Shown here one piece after another: positions 1 through 8,428 of a stretch of 64,000 nt of DNA. Position 1 is the first letter of the stretch; each line of letters begins with the position of its first letter. A program made the position numbers and the translations under genes. Below the pieces are notes generated by a model. It did no database searches and had not been told where the DNA came from. It saw only the letters and a program-made list of their open reading frames with translations. This DNA comes from Winogradskyella sp. (GTDB lineage: Bacteria > Bacteroidota > Bacteroidia > Flavobacteriales > Flavobacteriaceae): positions 1 through 64,000 of the forward strand of contig NZ_JANQOM010000020.1 of NCBI RefSeq assembly GCF_028289625.1, in the 5' to 3' direction.

Positions 1-509
1 TGTATGTTGGTCAAGATGGTTTAAATGTCAATGATGCAGAAGCAACGAAAGACCATTTAAAAACCCTCCATAAAACCATCAAAAAAGTCGAAGAGGATAT
101 TGAGAACTTTTCGTTTAATACCTCGGTTTCGACCTTTATGATTGCTGTGAATGAATTAACCGCTCAAAAATGTACAAGGAGGTCGGTTTTAGAACCATTA
201 TTGATTTTAATTTCGCCATACGCACCGCATATAGCCGAAGAATTGTGGGAAAAGCTAGGGAATAACGAATCTATCTCAACAGCACCATTCCCTAAATTTG
301 AGGAAAAACATTTGGTGGAAAGTTCTAAAAATTATCCAATTTCTTTCAATGGTAAGATGCGTTTCACACTAGAATTACCGTTAGATATGAGTAAGGAAGA
401 TATTGAAAAAACGGTTTTAGCGTACGAGAAAACTCAAGAGCAATTGCAAGGGCGTACTCCTAAAAAAGTGATTGTGGTGCCTGGAAAAATTGTAAATATC
501 GTTGGGTAG
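1..509 (+). CDS. leuS: Leucyl-tRNA synthetase, C-terminal fragment
   Basis: This is the 3' end of a gene that begins before the window. The open frame (first full codon at base 3) runs without interruption to a TAA at 507-509, giving about 168 visible residues. It carries the class Ia anticodon-binding helices (the SPYAPHIAEELWEKLG stretch is typical of LeuS) followed by the small C-terminal domain ending PGKIVNIVG. The enzyme charges tRNA-Leu in the cytoplasm. The catalytic and editing domains lie outside the window. An internal ATG at 138 is not the start, because the same frame continues upstream with matching LeuS sequence. Confidence 0.93.
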   Translation, partial: YVGQDGLNVNDAEATKDHLKTLHKTIKKVEEDIENFSFNTSVSTFMIAVNELTAQKCTRRSVLEPLLILISPYAPHIAEELWEKLGNNESISTAPFPKFEEKHLVESSKNYPISFNGKMRFTLELPLDMSKEDIEKTVLAYEKTQEQLQGRTPKKVIVVPGKIVNIVG

Positions 510-620
510 AGCTTACTTAGAATAAGTCGTACAAGATCAACTTGAGTTGAAGTTATAACATATTCTATTCTTCACAGAATTCCTTTTCAATCGCTTTTGG
601 TATTTAGGTTTTATTATCCC

Positions 621-1361
621 TTAACGCCTATTGTTCAAATCTTTAATGAGTAGTAAATAATCCTCCTCAGAAATAGTCTTTGGTGCTTGAGGTTTTTTGA
701 TTTTGATTTCGCTTTTTGGATTTAAATCAATTTCTGTTGCTATGTAATGGACTTTTCCCGATTCTAAGTTGGTAATCAACTCAAGCGTTAGTCCTGGGAG
801 CCCATTAAATGTTTTAATTCCAAATGAGGTAGGTATGTCTGGGGTATACCATGCAACTACTGGTGCAATAAAGCCCATATCATGAAGCTGCTCAGCTATA
901 ATATTAGCTGTGGCTTTGTAACATATATATTTTCCAATTTTTTTCGATTCTTTTGTGAGTGTCCAATCAACATCACCTAAATCAACTAAGATACCTTCTG
1001 CAAAATATGGTTTAAAAAACTTTTCTTTAGTTTCTGAATTTGTATAGTAAACTCTTTCCTCTTGTGATATAATACTTGTCATATTCCACCCAAGGTTCAT
1101 GCGATCAGTCATATCGTATTCAGACTTATATAAGGCTTGGTTTCCATTAATTAGTAAATGAAAATTCACAGGTTTTTTGTTAGATATGTCTTGAAGTTTC
1201 CATGTTTTGACATCTTCTTCAATTGTACTGTCATTAAGAATACGAAGTCTATAGTTTTCGTTGTCCAAAGTTGCTTTATAGACAATTTTAGCTTCAATAT
1301 CCTGTGCGTGAGATATTAATAGTGTACTGAAGCATGAAAATAGAAGCATTAATTTTTTCAT
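621..1361 (-). CDS. GLPGLI family secreted protein
   Basis: A 246-residue exported protein. The first 20 residues (MKKLMLLFSCFSTLLISHAQ) form a signal peptide with an AQ-type cleavage site typical of flavobacteria, so the start is placed at the ATG at 1361 rather than at an in-frame ATG 102 bases upstream. Residues about 166-190 contain WYTPDIPTSFG followed by FNGLPGL, the signature of the Bacteroidota GLPGLI family (TIGR01200 type). The family is common near TonB-dependent receptors and small peptide genes, but its biochemical role is unknown. The gene lies 187 bases downstream of, and co-directional with, the small cysteine-rich peptide gene, so the two may be functionally linked. Confidence 0.88.
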   Translation of the reverse strand: MKKLMLLFSCFSTLLISHAQDIEAKIVYKATLDNENYRLRILNDSTIEEDVKTWKLQDISNKKPVNFHLLINGNQALYKSEYDMTDRMNLGWNMTSIISQEERVYYTNSETKEKFFKPYFAEGILVDLGDVDWTLTKESKKIGKYICYKATANIIAEQLHDMGFIAPVVAWYTPDIPTSFGIKTFNGLPGLTLELITNLESGKVHYIATEIDLNPKSEIKIKKPQAPKTISEEDYLLLIKDLNNRR

Positions 1362-1432
1362 GGAGCAAAATTTTAAAATTAGTAATAAGAACAATAAACT
1401 GAGGATATTACAGGTTGATTGCAAATACATAA

Positions 1433-1459
1433 CCAAGCCCGAAATGAATCGGGACTTGG
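1433..1459 (-). repeat. GC-rich hairpin between peptide gene and GLPGLI gene
   Basis: CCAAGCCCGA and TCGGGACTTGG form a stem with one bulged base and a six-base loop. The hairpin lies 90 bases after the stop of the peptide gene and 72 bases before the GLPGLI start, as read on the minus strand. No T-tract follows, so it is not a classical terminator. It may be a small dispersed palindrome or an mRNA processing hairpin. Confidence 0.45.
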
Positions 1460-1548
1460 CCATGAATGTTTCAATAAATTATTTGTAGCGCATGTATGTT
1501 ACAATTGTTAAATAATCTAACGTCCATAATCTTTCCAACTATGTTTCA

Positions 1549-1737
1549 TCATGCACAACCATCGTGTCTCATGCACCAACTAAACATATCGTAATTGTCA
1601 GGATACATTCTATCACATCTTTGGTAATACCATGCACAATCAAAACCATCTCTTGTAAGACTTTCTTCGCCTGCAAGAATAGATTTCAATTGTTCTTTTG
1701 ATATAACGTTAAACTTTTTTAGACCAATTCTTTTCAT
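1549..1737 (-). CDS. Small four-cysteine peptide with double-glycine-like leader
   Basis: A 62-residue peptide. The N-terminal 23 residues (MKRIGLKKFNVISKEQLKSI then LAG) resemble the leaders of Bacteroidota peptide precursors, in which a Lys-rich start and an L-S-xx-Q-LK-I core end in GG or a GG-like pair. Here the pair is A22-G23. The remainder is acidic and aromatic, with Cys at 34, 41, 55 and 61, suited to two disulfides or to thioether modification. No modifying enzyme or peptidase-containing ABC transporter is visible in the window; only the GLPGLI gene lies downstream. The function is not recognised. Precursor of a secreted bacteriocin-like or signalling peptide is an inference. Gene reality is supported by the leader-like pattern and the isolated position rather than by known homologs. 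Confidence 0.6.
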   Translation of the reverse strand: MKRIGLKKFNVISKEQLKSILAGEESLTRDGFDCAWYYQRCDRMYPDNYDMFSWCMRHDGCA

Positions 1738-2357
1738 ATTTATAAGATTAATAAATTATGTTTGCCTCGAACTTTTTACGACTGTCAGGGTTTCAGCCTA
1801 GCTCCGCGAAAGCATTTTTATATTTTAAAGAAGAACATCTTTTTTGAGTATCTAATAGCATGTCATTTTCATGCTGAAATCAATCCTTAACAAATATCAT
1901 AATTTGGCTATTGTAGCCTTACTATTAAGGTAATGAACAAACAAAAATTAACTTCAAAAAAAGTTAATTTAAAGATACGAAATCCACATCATTTCAGTAA
2001 GTTTTTCTCTACTTTTTTGACAGGCTTAAATAGTTTTTATTTAGTCCATTAACAGATTAAATTGAGCGAGAATACTTTCAGTATTTTTGTAATAAATACA
2101 GTATGTTCAGCTAGCTTATTTCTATTCCAAGATTTATCCTCTTGGAAAAGTATCCTACAAGTAAGTTAATATTTTGTTGTATTCTTACGACCCTAGGTGT
2201 TATCGTAATCAGTGATGATATAGAAAGGTGTCATTTTAAACAAGTTATGATAAAGAAAATTACTCATATCAGACTTCGATACTTAAATAAAAGGTTGTAA
2301 ATTTTAAAACATGATTGTAGAATTAGTAAAAATGGTCAACTATAATGTAACAGGATT
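1738..2357. other. 620-base non-coding stretch
   Basis: No convincing gene of either strand is seen here. The stretch is AT-rich and separates the divergent peptide gene (minus) and small membrane protein gene (plus), so it must hold promoters for both. No clear TTG-N17-20-TAnnTTTG promoter could be assigned. The most distinct structure is the perfect inverted repeat at 1945-1970. Confidence 0.5.
1945..1970. repeat. Perfect 10-bp inverted repeat
   Basis: AAATTAACTT (1945-1954) and AAGTTAATTT (1961-1970) are separated by CAAAAA. The repeat lies about 210 bases upstream of the small peptide gene and 390 bases upstream of the 2358 gene. No T-tract of terminator type follows. It could be an operator for a dimeric regulator. 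Confidence 0.4.
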
Positions 2358-2717
2358 ATGGCGCTAAGGCTAAAAAGGACACATAAAATTGGGATATTCT
2401 TTCTGGCTGTGTTCGTCATTAGTTTTTCACTTTTAGAGTTATTTGAAGAGCGTTTTAAAGAAGAACGATGGACAACCAATCCTGCGCAACGCTATAAAAT
2501 GGTAGATGATCTTATAGAGTCGCAGTTGTTGATGTATAAGTCTAAGCTTGAGGTTAGAAAGATATTAGGTGAACCAAGTTCAAGCTCCAATGCGGAAAAG
2601 GATATATTCATTTATAGCATTGGAGACCTACCAAACTTCTTTAATTCAAGAAAGGAGCACCTACTTATCATTTTTGTCAATCAAAGTGTCGATGAAGTGA
2701 CTTTAGCTTTTGAGTAG
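2358..2717 (+). CDS. Small membrane-anchored protein, BamE/SmpA-like fold
   Basis: A 119-residue protein with one hydrophobic segment at about residues 11-28, preceded by a basic stretch (RLKRTHK), so it is probably anchored with the rest in the periplasm. Residues about 45-75 read RYKMVDDLIES followed by KSKLEVRKILGEP. This is the pattern of small SmpA/OmlA/BamE-like domains, in which a helix with a xEVxxxLGxP motif precedes a short beta hairpin. The C-terminal half (FIYSIGD, LLIIFVNQ) fits those strands. The function is unknown, and BamE-like is a fold-level resemblance only. Confidence 0.7.
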   Translation: MALRLKRTHKIGIFFLAVFVISFSLLELFEERFKEERWTTNPAQRYKMVDDLIESQLLMYKSKLEVRKILGEPSSSSNAEKDIFIYSIGDLPNFFNSRKEHLLIIFVNQSVDEVTLAFE

Positions 2718-2724
2718 TTTTTGT

Positions 2725-2769
2725 CAGTTCGAGTGATTCTGATAGCCATCGGGATTGTATCGAGAACTT
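2725..2769. repeat. Candidate dispersed palindromic repeat (CAGTTCGAG type)
   Basis: The segment starts CAGTTCGAGTGATTC and ends TATCGAGAACTTAT, so its ends (AGTTCGAG and TCGAGAACT) are imperfect inverted copies, with ATCGGGAT inside. Elements beginning with similar sequence are common between genes in flavobacteria. This copy appears degenerate, and no second copy occurs in the window. Confidence 0.4.
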
Positions 2770-2950
2770 ATCCATCCAAAAACCACATTTTTCACTTTAT
2801 CGAAACTATACTACCTACGTCTATTGCCGTATTTTTTTGAAAATGAATGATTTATTAAAATATTCATAAAATAAACACCTTAAAATTAAAATTTCGCAAA
2901 AATGGGCTCAAATCAGTATTCAAATTTGGATACCTAAATTTTTTAATAGT

Positions 2951-2992
2951 ATTTCATGGTGCTATTAATAACTCAAAATCTTACCATGAAAT
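2951..2992. repeat. Inverted repeat upstream of ald
   Basis: ATTTCATGGT (2951-2960) and ACCATGAAAT (2983-2992) are perfect 10-bp arms around a 22-base loop. GGCTCA (2905-2910) and TGAGCC (2992-2997) add an outer, partly overlapping pair. The arms lie 82-124 bases before the ald start. They could bind a dimeric or multimeric regulator such as the Lrp/AsnC protein encoded at 8425-8895, but this is inference. Confidence 0.4.
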
Positions 2993-3001
2993 GAGCCTCA
3001 A

Positions 3002-3025
3002 TGAATTAAGATGAATTCTAATTCA
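3002..3025. repeat. Second inverted repeat upstream of ald
   Basis: TGAATTA (3002-3008) and TAATTCA (3019-3025) flank a 10-base spacer that itself contains GAATTC. The repeat lies 50-73 bases before the ald start codon, a plausible operator position. Confidence 0.35.
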
Positions 3026-3074
3026 CTTTTTGGCGAATTCCATTTGACAGATTTACCAAATTAAAAATTATCAA

Positions 3075-4178
3075 ATGAAAATCGGAGTCCCAAAGGAAAT
3101 CAAGAACAATGAAAACAGAGTTGGTATGACACCAGCTGGAGTTTTCGAACTTATCAAAAACAATCACACCGTTTACGTACAAAAGAATGCCGGTTTAGGC
3201 AGTGGCTTTTTTGATGAAGACTACGAAGAGGTAGGTGCTACCTTATTAGACAAGATTGAAGAGGTCTATGCTTCTGCCGAGATGATTGTAAAAGTCAAAG
3301 AACCAATTGCTGAGGAGTATGATTTAATTAAACCGCATCATGTGGTATTTACTTATTTCCATTTTGCATCAAGTGAACCTTTAACAAGAACCATGCTCAA
3401 CAGTGAAGCCGTTTGTATCGCTTATGAAACAGTTGAAGATGAAGACGGTTCATTACCGTTATTGACACCTATGTCTGAAGTTGCAGGCCGTATGGCTATT
3501 CAACAAGGAGCTAAATATTTAGAAAAGCCAATTAAAGGACGTGGAGTATTACTGGGAGGTGTGCCAGGTGTACCACCAGGAAAAGTTTTGGTACTTGGGG
3601 CTGGGACCGTAGGCATTCAAGCCGCTAAAATGGCCGCAGGTCTAGGTGCGCATGTCACCATTATGGATATTAACATGAAACAATTGCGTTATGTCAATGA
3701 TGTTATGCCTAATCACGTGGTGACTGAGTTTTCGAGTGAATTCAATATTAGAAATAGAATCAAGGATCATGACCTGATTGTTGGTGGAGTCCTAATTAAA
3801 GGAGCGAAAGCACCAAAACTAATTACTAGAGAGATGCTTAAGGATATGCGTCCGGGAACCGTCATTGTTGATGTAGCTGTAGATCAAGGCGGTTGTATTG
3901 AAACGACCAAAGCCACAACACATGAAGATCCTACTTACATCATTGACGATGTTGTGCATTACTGTGTTGCCAATATGCCAGGAGCGGTACCTTATACATC
4001 GACATTAGCCTTAACCAATGTGACTTTACCTTATGTCCTTCGATTAGCGAATCAAGGATGGGAAGTGGCCTGTGCTAAGGATAAATCGCTTAGAAAAGGA
4101 TTAAATATCGTAAAAGGTAAAATCGTATACGAAGAAATTGCTCAAGCCTTTAACTGGTCTGTTGATGCCATGGCATAG
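3075..4178 (+). CDS. ald: Alanine dehydrogenase
   Basis: A 367-residue cytoplasmic enzyme that interconverts L-alanine and pyruvate plus ammonia with NAD. Length and full-length pattern match Ald. The start MKIGVPKEIKNNENRVGMTP is characteristic, and R15, K75 and H96 fall where substrate-binding and catalytic residues occur in the well-studied mycobacterial enzyme. The NAD-binding Rossmann motif VLGAGTVGIQAA lies near residues 174-185, with VDVAVDQGG further on. The 357-base upstream region with two inverted repeats suggests its own regulated promoter. Many bacteria control ald by an Lrp-type protein. Confidence 0.96.
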   Translation: MKIGVPKEIKNNENRVGMTPAGVFELIKNNHTVYVQKNAGLGSGFFDEDYEEVGATLLDKIEEVYASAEMIVKVKEPIAEEYDLIKPHHVVFTYFHFASSEPLTRTMLNSEAVCIAYETVEDEDGSLPLLTPMSEVAGRMAIQQGAKYLEKPIKGRGVLLGGVPGVPPGKVLVLGAGTVGIQAAKMAAGLGAHVTIMDINMKQLRYVNDVMPNHVVTEFSSEFNIRNRIKDHDLIVGGVLIKGAKAPKLITREMLKDMRPGTVIVDVAVDQGGCIETTKATTHEDPTYIIDDVVHYCVANMPGAVPYTSTLALTNVTLPYVLRLANQGWEVACAKDKSLRKGLNIVKGKIVYEEIAQAFNWSVDAMA

Positions 4179-4227
4179 ACATCTTGTTTTTGACTATCTT
4201 TAATCTTATATAGGAATAGTCGATATT

Positions 4228-4752
4228 ATGAATGTCTTTAAGTTTTTAATCTTTGTTTGTATAATCTCTAATGGTAATGCGCAGGAGGATGTTGCACTTA
4301 ATTTTCCTAACGATGTTTTAGGAAGTTATAAAGGTGATTTAGTTATTAGAAATCCCAAGGGCACCCAATCTATTGGCATGGAATTCAATCTGCATGCTAC
4401 AGATAGTATAGGCTATTATGATTATCAATTGGTTTATATTGCTGATGGTAAACGTCAGGAACGTAACTATAATCTAATTGTTAAAGATGCTGAAAAAGGG
4501 GAATATTTGATTGATGAAAATAACGGTATAGTATTAGGTGCCAATTTCTACGATAATACCTTGTATAGTGTATTTGAAGTTGAAAGCAGTTTGCTAACTA
4601 CTATAGAGACATTTTATAAAGACCGTATGGAGTTTAAAATTATATTCTCTAACCTAAAAGAGAAGACGACTAATGAGTCTAGTGAAGACACTCCAGAAGT
4701 GTCAGTGTATCCTGTTACTGTGGTTCAAAAAGCCATACTGATGAAACAATAA
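4228..4752 (+). CDS. Secreted protein of unknown function
   Basis: A 174-residue protein with a signal peptide (MNVFKFLIFVCIISNGNAQ, cleavage after AQ). The mature part alternates short hydrophobic strands (GSYKGDLVIRN, GYYDYQLVYI, GIVLGANFYDN) consistent with a lipocalin-like or beta-sandwich periplasmic protein. No catalytic motif is visible and I do not recognise the family. It starts 49 bases after ald and ends 80 bases before the zinc peptidase gene, all co-directional. Confidence 0.75.
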   Translation: MNVFKFLIFVCIISNGNAQEDVALNFPNDVLGSYKGDLVIRNPKGTQSIGMEFNLHATDSIGYYDYQLVYIADGKRQERNYNLIVKDAEKGEYLIDENNGIVLGANFYDNTLYSVFEVESSLLTTIETFYKDRMEFKIIFSNLKEKTTNESSEDTPEVSVYPVTVVQKAILMKQ

Positions 4753-4832
4753 CTGACAAAATTTCTTAACGTTAATTTGGCGTACTATTTGCGGTTCATT
4801 TAGTACTTTTACAATACTTAAATTTAAAAACT

Positions 4833-5528
4833 ATGTTAGGATATTATATATTAATTGGAGCCATAGCCTTAGTTAGTTGGATGGTAAGTAGTACACTAAA
4901 ACGAAAGTTTGCTAAATACTCTAAGATACACTTACGCAATGGATTAAGTGGCAGAGAGATTGCTGAAAAAATGTTAGCTGATAACGGGATTTATGATGTT
5001 GAGGTGATTTCTACTCCTGGGCAGTTAACCGATCATTATAATCCAAAAAATAAAACCGTCAATCTAAGCGAAGCAGTTTATAATCAACGTAACGCAGCTG
5101 CGGCTGCAGTTGCAGCACATGAAGTGGGTCATGCCGTACAACATGCACAGGCTTATAGTTATTTACAAATGCGTTCGCAGTTAGTGCCAATCGTTAGTGT
5201 GACATCTGGCATGTCGCAGTGGGTTGTTATTGGTGGATTAGTACTTGGTGCTGCCGCAGGAGTCGGTATTGGATATTGGGTAGCGCTTGTTGGTTTAGCG
5301 ATGATGGGCTTTGCTACTTTATTCAGTTTCATTACGTTACCAGTAGAATACGACGCGAGCAATAGAGCATTGGCTTGGTTAAAGGCTAAGAATATGGTAA
5401 CACCCGAAGAATATAAAGGCTCTGAAGATGCTTTAAAATGGGCTGCAAGAACTTACTTGGTGGCGGCTATAGGTGCCTTAGCCTCTTTATTGTATTGGGC
5501 GCTACAAGTGTTTGGTGGTAGAGATTAA
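4833..5528 (+). CDS. YugP-type zinc metallopeptidase
   Basis: A 231-residue integral membrane peptidase of the neutral zinc metallopeptidase family (Pfam Zn_peptidase_2, B. subtilis YugP type). A first membrane segment covers residues 3-20. The zinc motif HEVGH is at 96-100. Two further hydrophobic stretches span about 130-170, followed by PVEYDAS, where family members carry the third ligand. The substrate is unknown. It stands alone and ends at a strong terminator. Confidence 0.92.
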   Translation: MLGYYILIGAIALVSWMVSSTLKRKFAKYSKIHLRNGLSGREIAEKMLADNGIYDVEVISTPGQLTDHYNPKNKTVNLSEAVYNQRNAAAAAVAAHEVGHAVQHAQAYSYLQMRSQLVPIVSVTSGMSQWVVIGGLVLGAAAGVGIGYWVALVGLAMMGFATLFSFITLPVEYDASNRALAWLKAKNMVTPEEYKGSEDALKWAARTYLVAAIGALASLLYWALQVFGGRD

Positions 5529-5545
5529 TTTTGTGGAAATAGAAT

Positions 5546-5578
5546 AAAAAAGCCTTGATGAAAATCAGGGCTTTTTTT
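5546..5578 (+). terminator. Rho-independent terminator after the YugP-type gene
   Basis: AAAAGCCTTGAT pairs with ATCAGGGCTTTT (one T:G wobble) around a four-base loop and is followed by seven T residues. It lies 18 bases after the stop codon at 5528. Confidence 0.9.
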
Positions 5579-5673
5579 AGTTCATAAGTTGATAATACTT
5601 ACAAAAATTATGAAGAAGATTCTAGCCATTATTTGTGTATATTGCCTACCTAAGTTTCTGAAGTTAACCATTA

Positions 5674-7089
5674 ATGAAAAAGGTTATAGTAATAGGTGCT
5701 GGTCCGGCCGGAATTAGTGCTTCTTATATGTTAAGCAAAAACAATGTGAAAGTTGAAATTTTTGAAGCTTCACCCTATGTCGGTGGTATGTCTAGAAGTT
5801 TTAATCTTTGGGGACAAACAGTAGATTTAGGACCTCATAGGTTTTTTTCAAAAGAACCCAAAGTAAATCAATTTTTTAATGAGGTATTAAAAGATGATTA
5901 TACAAATGTAAGTAGATTGACCCGTATTTATTATAACAAGAGATTCTTTGATTATCCACTAAAGCTATTCAATGTATTTAAGAATCTTAGCATTTCTACT
6001 ATTGTAAGTGTTCTTTACTACTATATTAAGCAACAGATTATTCCTATAAAAAACCCTCGTAGTTTTGAAGATTGGGTTACCAATAGATTCGGAAAAAAAT
6101 TATACGGTATCTTTTTTAAAAATTACACAGAAAAACTTTGGGGTATTCCTGGTTCTAAAATTGATGCTGATTGGGCAGCACAGAGAATTAAAGGCTTATC
6201 TTTAATTGAGGCAGTTATAAATTCAATAAGGGGGAATAAAAATAATAAGCACAAGACATTAGTTGATCAATTTAAATATCCAAATGGAGGCACTGGATCT
6301 CTCTACAATAAAGCATTGGAACATATAGAATCCCATGGAGGAGTCATTTATATGGAACAACCGATTTCGAAGTTAATTATAAATAATAATGTATGTAAGG
6401 GTGTTGTTACTAAAGATGGGGAAGAGCATTATGCTGATTATGTTATTTCTTCAATGCCGATTACTAAATTGATCAAAGGCATTGACATTACACCAAAAGA
6501 TATTTTAGACACTGCCAAAAAGCTTTATTTTAGAAATACAATTTTAGTTTATTTAGAAATTAACGACGAACATCTTTTTGATGACAATTGGATTTACATT
6601 CATGCTCCGAATGTGAAACATGGAAGAATAACCAATTTTAGGAATTGGGCACCTAGTCTTAATAAAGACAAAAAAAGTACTATTTTATGTATGGAGTTCT
6701 GGGCTTTTGATAATGATGACATCTGGAAAGCTGAAGACGAATACCTAGCAAGTATTGCCGAACAGGAATTAAAGGAAATAAAGCTTATAAGTGCAGATGA
6801 GAAGATTGAGAATGTACAGGTTAAAAGAGTGCCTAAATGTTATCCTGTCTATGAAACTGGTTATAAAGAACATCTTCAGATTATCGAAAATTATTTAAAC
6901 TCCATTGACAACCTTATCCCTATAGGTCGATATGGAGCGTTTAAGTACAACAACCAAGATCATTCAATTTTAATGGGTATACTAGCTGGGGAAAACATAT
7001 GTTATAATTCAAATATCAATCTTTGGGATATTAACACAGATACGGACTATCAAGAAGATGGAGAAGTTAAGGACGTTTTAATCCAATAA
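5674..7089 (+). CDS. FAD-dependent oxidoreductase, glycan-locus (UGM/PPO-like) type
   Basis: A 471-residue flavoprotein. The N-terminal dinucleotide fold carries GAGPAG at residues 8-13, then FEASPYVGGMSRS and a VDLGPHRFFS stretch typical of a family between protoporphyrinogen oxidases and UDP-galactopyranose mutases that often sits in polysaccharide loci. The central YTEKLWGIPGSKIDADWAAQR segment is also characteristic. A second FAD contact region (IGRYGAFKYNNQDHS) is near the C-terminus. The substrate is unknown. The convergent GT39-like membrane gene overlaps its 3' end by 23 bases, which fits a glycan or lipid-sugar context. Confidence 0.85.
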   Translation: MKKVIVIGAGPAGISASYMLSKNNVKVEIFEASPYVGGMSRSFNLWGQTVDLGPHRFFSKEPKVNQFFNEVLKDDYTNVSRLTRIYYNKRFFDYPLKLFNVFKNLSISTIVSVLYYYIKQQIIPIKNPRSFEDWVTNRFGKKLYGIFFKNYTEKLWGIPGSKIDADWAAQRIKGLSLIEAVINSIRGNKNNKHKTLVDQFKYPNGGTGSLYNKALEHIESHGGVIYMEQPISKLIINNNVCKGVVTKDGEEHYADYVISSMPITKLIKGIDITPKDILDTAKKLYFRNTILVYLEINDEHLFDDNWIYIHAPNVKHGRITNFRNWAPSLNKDKKSTILCMEFWAFDNDDIWKAEDEYLASIAEQELKEIKLISADEKIENVQVKRVPKCYPVYETGYKEHLQIIENYLNSIDNLIPIGRYGAFKYNNQDHSILMGILAGENICYNSNINLWDINTDTDYQEDGEVKDVLIQ

Positions 7090-8428
7090 ACGATTTGGTA
7101 GTACTTATAAAGTCAGATATTCCATAAAGTGAGATAAATAAATACAATGGTAAAACCGGAATTATAAAACGAGATGCTCCTAACGGTCCAGTTAATCCAG
7201 CTATATAAAGAATAAAACCAAATATTATCCATATAATGAGCTTACTTTGTTTTAGTTTTCGAATTAAAAACCATAAAAATCCTAAGAATTTTATAAGATT
7301 GAACAACAAAACTAAATTAAAACAGATAATGATAAGTAAAGGCTGAGTTTTTAAATAATCAATAGCACTCTTTAAGCCCCCTTCATTAATTTGTTTTAAA
7401 AGTCCTACTTCGTTTTTTACATCTGAATTAAGTTTAAAAAAATTAACCATGTCGAATCTTCCAGGGTCAATAAAGATTCTTACTGCCCCTTTTGCATGGA
7501 AAACTAAATAAGAAAGCAAATCCTTTTTTATATGATTAATTGCCGTTGATGTCATATAATCCAGTCTTTTTGAATAGTTGTTTATTTCCTGAGCTTCTTC
7601 TCTTATCCTAGTATTTATATTATTAGCATATGTTGTGCCATATTTATTAGTGTGGAAGTATTTGAGATTGTAGTTTACTAGATTGATCTGCTGGATGCTA
7701 GAAAAATTATAAGATCCTGTCCTGTTATAATTCCATTGACAATAGAGGAATACTACTAGTAAAGGTATTGAAGCATAGATTGTTCCAAACTTTAGATTTA
7801 TACGTTTACACAATAAATAGGTCAATAAAATATTAGGTATAACATATAAATAAAAAACAGGCTTAGTGAGAAATAAAAGTATTACAAGTATTTGATAGTA
7901 GAGTAGGTATTTTAAAGACTTTTTATTTAGAAGTTTATTCAATACATACATAGATATTACAATTAAGAATTGTAAAAAAATCTCGCTCATAATGAAATTA
8001 GAATAAATAAACTGATTTAAAAACGAGAACGTAAACAAGAATAATAGAACATTATTGATATTACCAAAATAAGCCTTAAAAATGGACTTAATTATTAAAA
8101 TACTAGATATTGACAACAAACTTTGAATACAAATCACTAAGGCTTTAGAATTTAGGAAACCAGAAAAAATAGTAATAAAGACAGCATATAATGGTGGCCT
8201 TTTAGTATAGGATTCTGGTTCGATAGTGGAATTAGGCCCTCCAATATGAAATTCAAAATTATTTAGAATATTTTTAGCAAGATTAAAGTATTCAACACTG
8301 TCGATCAGTACCAAATAATTATTTTGAATAATTCTGTAGATCAAAAAAAACAATTGAACACTTGTTAATGCTATAAGAAATTTGTCAATTTTAAATATTT
8401 CTTTCAAATCAGAAGATAAGGAACTCAT
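7067..8428 (-). CDS. GT39-like integral membrane glycosyltransferase
   Basis: A 453-residue protein with about ten membrane segments. After the first segment comes LVLIDSVEYFNLAKNI and then KRPPLYAVF. This is the arrangement of GT-C fold transferases (ArnT/PMT/GT39), where an acidic residue in the first periplasmic loop is catalytic. A soluble loop of about 90 residues precedes the C-terminal helices. Such enzymes move a sugar from a polyprenyl-phosphate carrier to protein or lipid outside the membrane; acceptor and sugar are unknown here. Its ATG overlaps the stop of the Lrp/AsnC gene (ATGA), so the two are probably translationally coupled. A polyprenol-phosphate mannose synthase gene at 14096 could supply the donor. 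Confidence 0.78.
   Translation of the reverse strand: MSSLSSDLKEIFKIDKFLIALTSVQLFFLIYRIIQNNYLVLIDSVEYFNLAKNILNNFEFHIGGPNSTIEPESYTKRPPLYAVFITIFSGFLNSKALVICIQSLLSISSILIIKSIFKAYFGNINNVLLFLFTFSFLNQFIYSNFIMSEIFLQFLIVISMYVLNKLLNKKSLKYLLYYQILVILLFLTKPVFYLYVIPNILLTYLLCKRINLKFGTIYASIPLLVVFLYCQWNYNRTGSYNFSSIQQINLVNYNLKYFHTNKYGTTYANNINTRIREEAQEINNYSKRLDYMTSTAINHIKKDLLSYLVFHAKGAVRIFIDPGRFDMVNFFKLNSDVKNEVGLLKQINEGGLKSAIDYLKTQPLLIIICFNLVLLFNLIKFLGFLWFLIRKLKQSKLIIWIIFGFILYIAGLTGPLGASRFIIPVLPLYLFISLYGISDFISTTKSFIGLKRP

Larger units (their letters stand above)
2718..3074. other. 357-base intergenic region upstream of ald
   Basis: No gene is visible. The first 50 bases resemble a dispersed flavobacterial palindrome (see 2725-2769). 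The second half holds two inverted repeats (2951-2992 and 3002-3025) shortly before the alanine dehydrogenase start, which are candidate regulator sites. A TTGACA hexamer occurs about 30 bases before the ATG, but no matching TAnnTTTG box was found. Confidence 0.5.

Noticed and set aside
1361-1463. Longer N-terminus of the GLPGLI protein (MAKSRFISGLV...)
   Set aside because: It would translate the GC-rich hairpin and add a second hydrophobic stretch before a perfect signal peptide; the internal ATG at 1361 explains the protein better.
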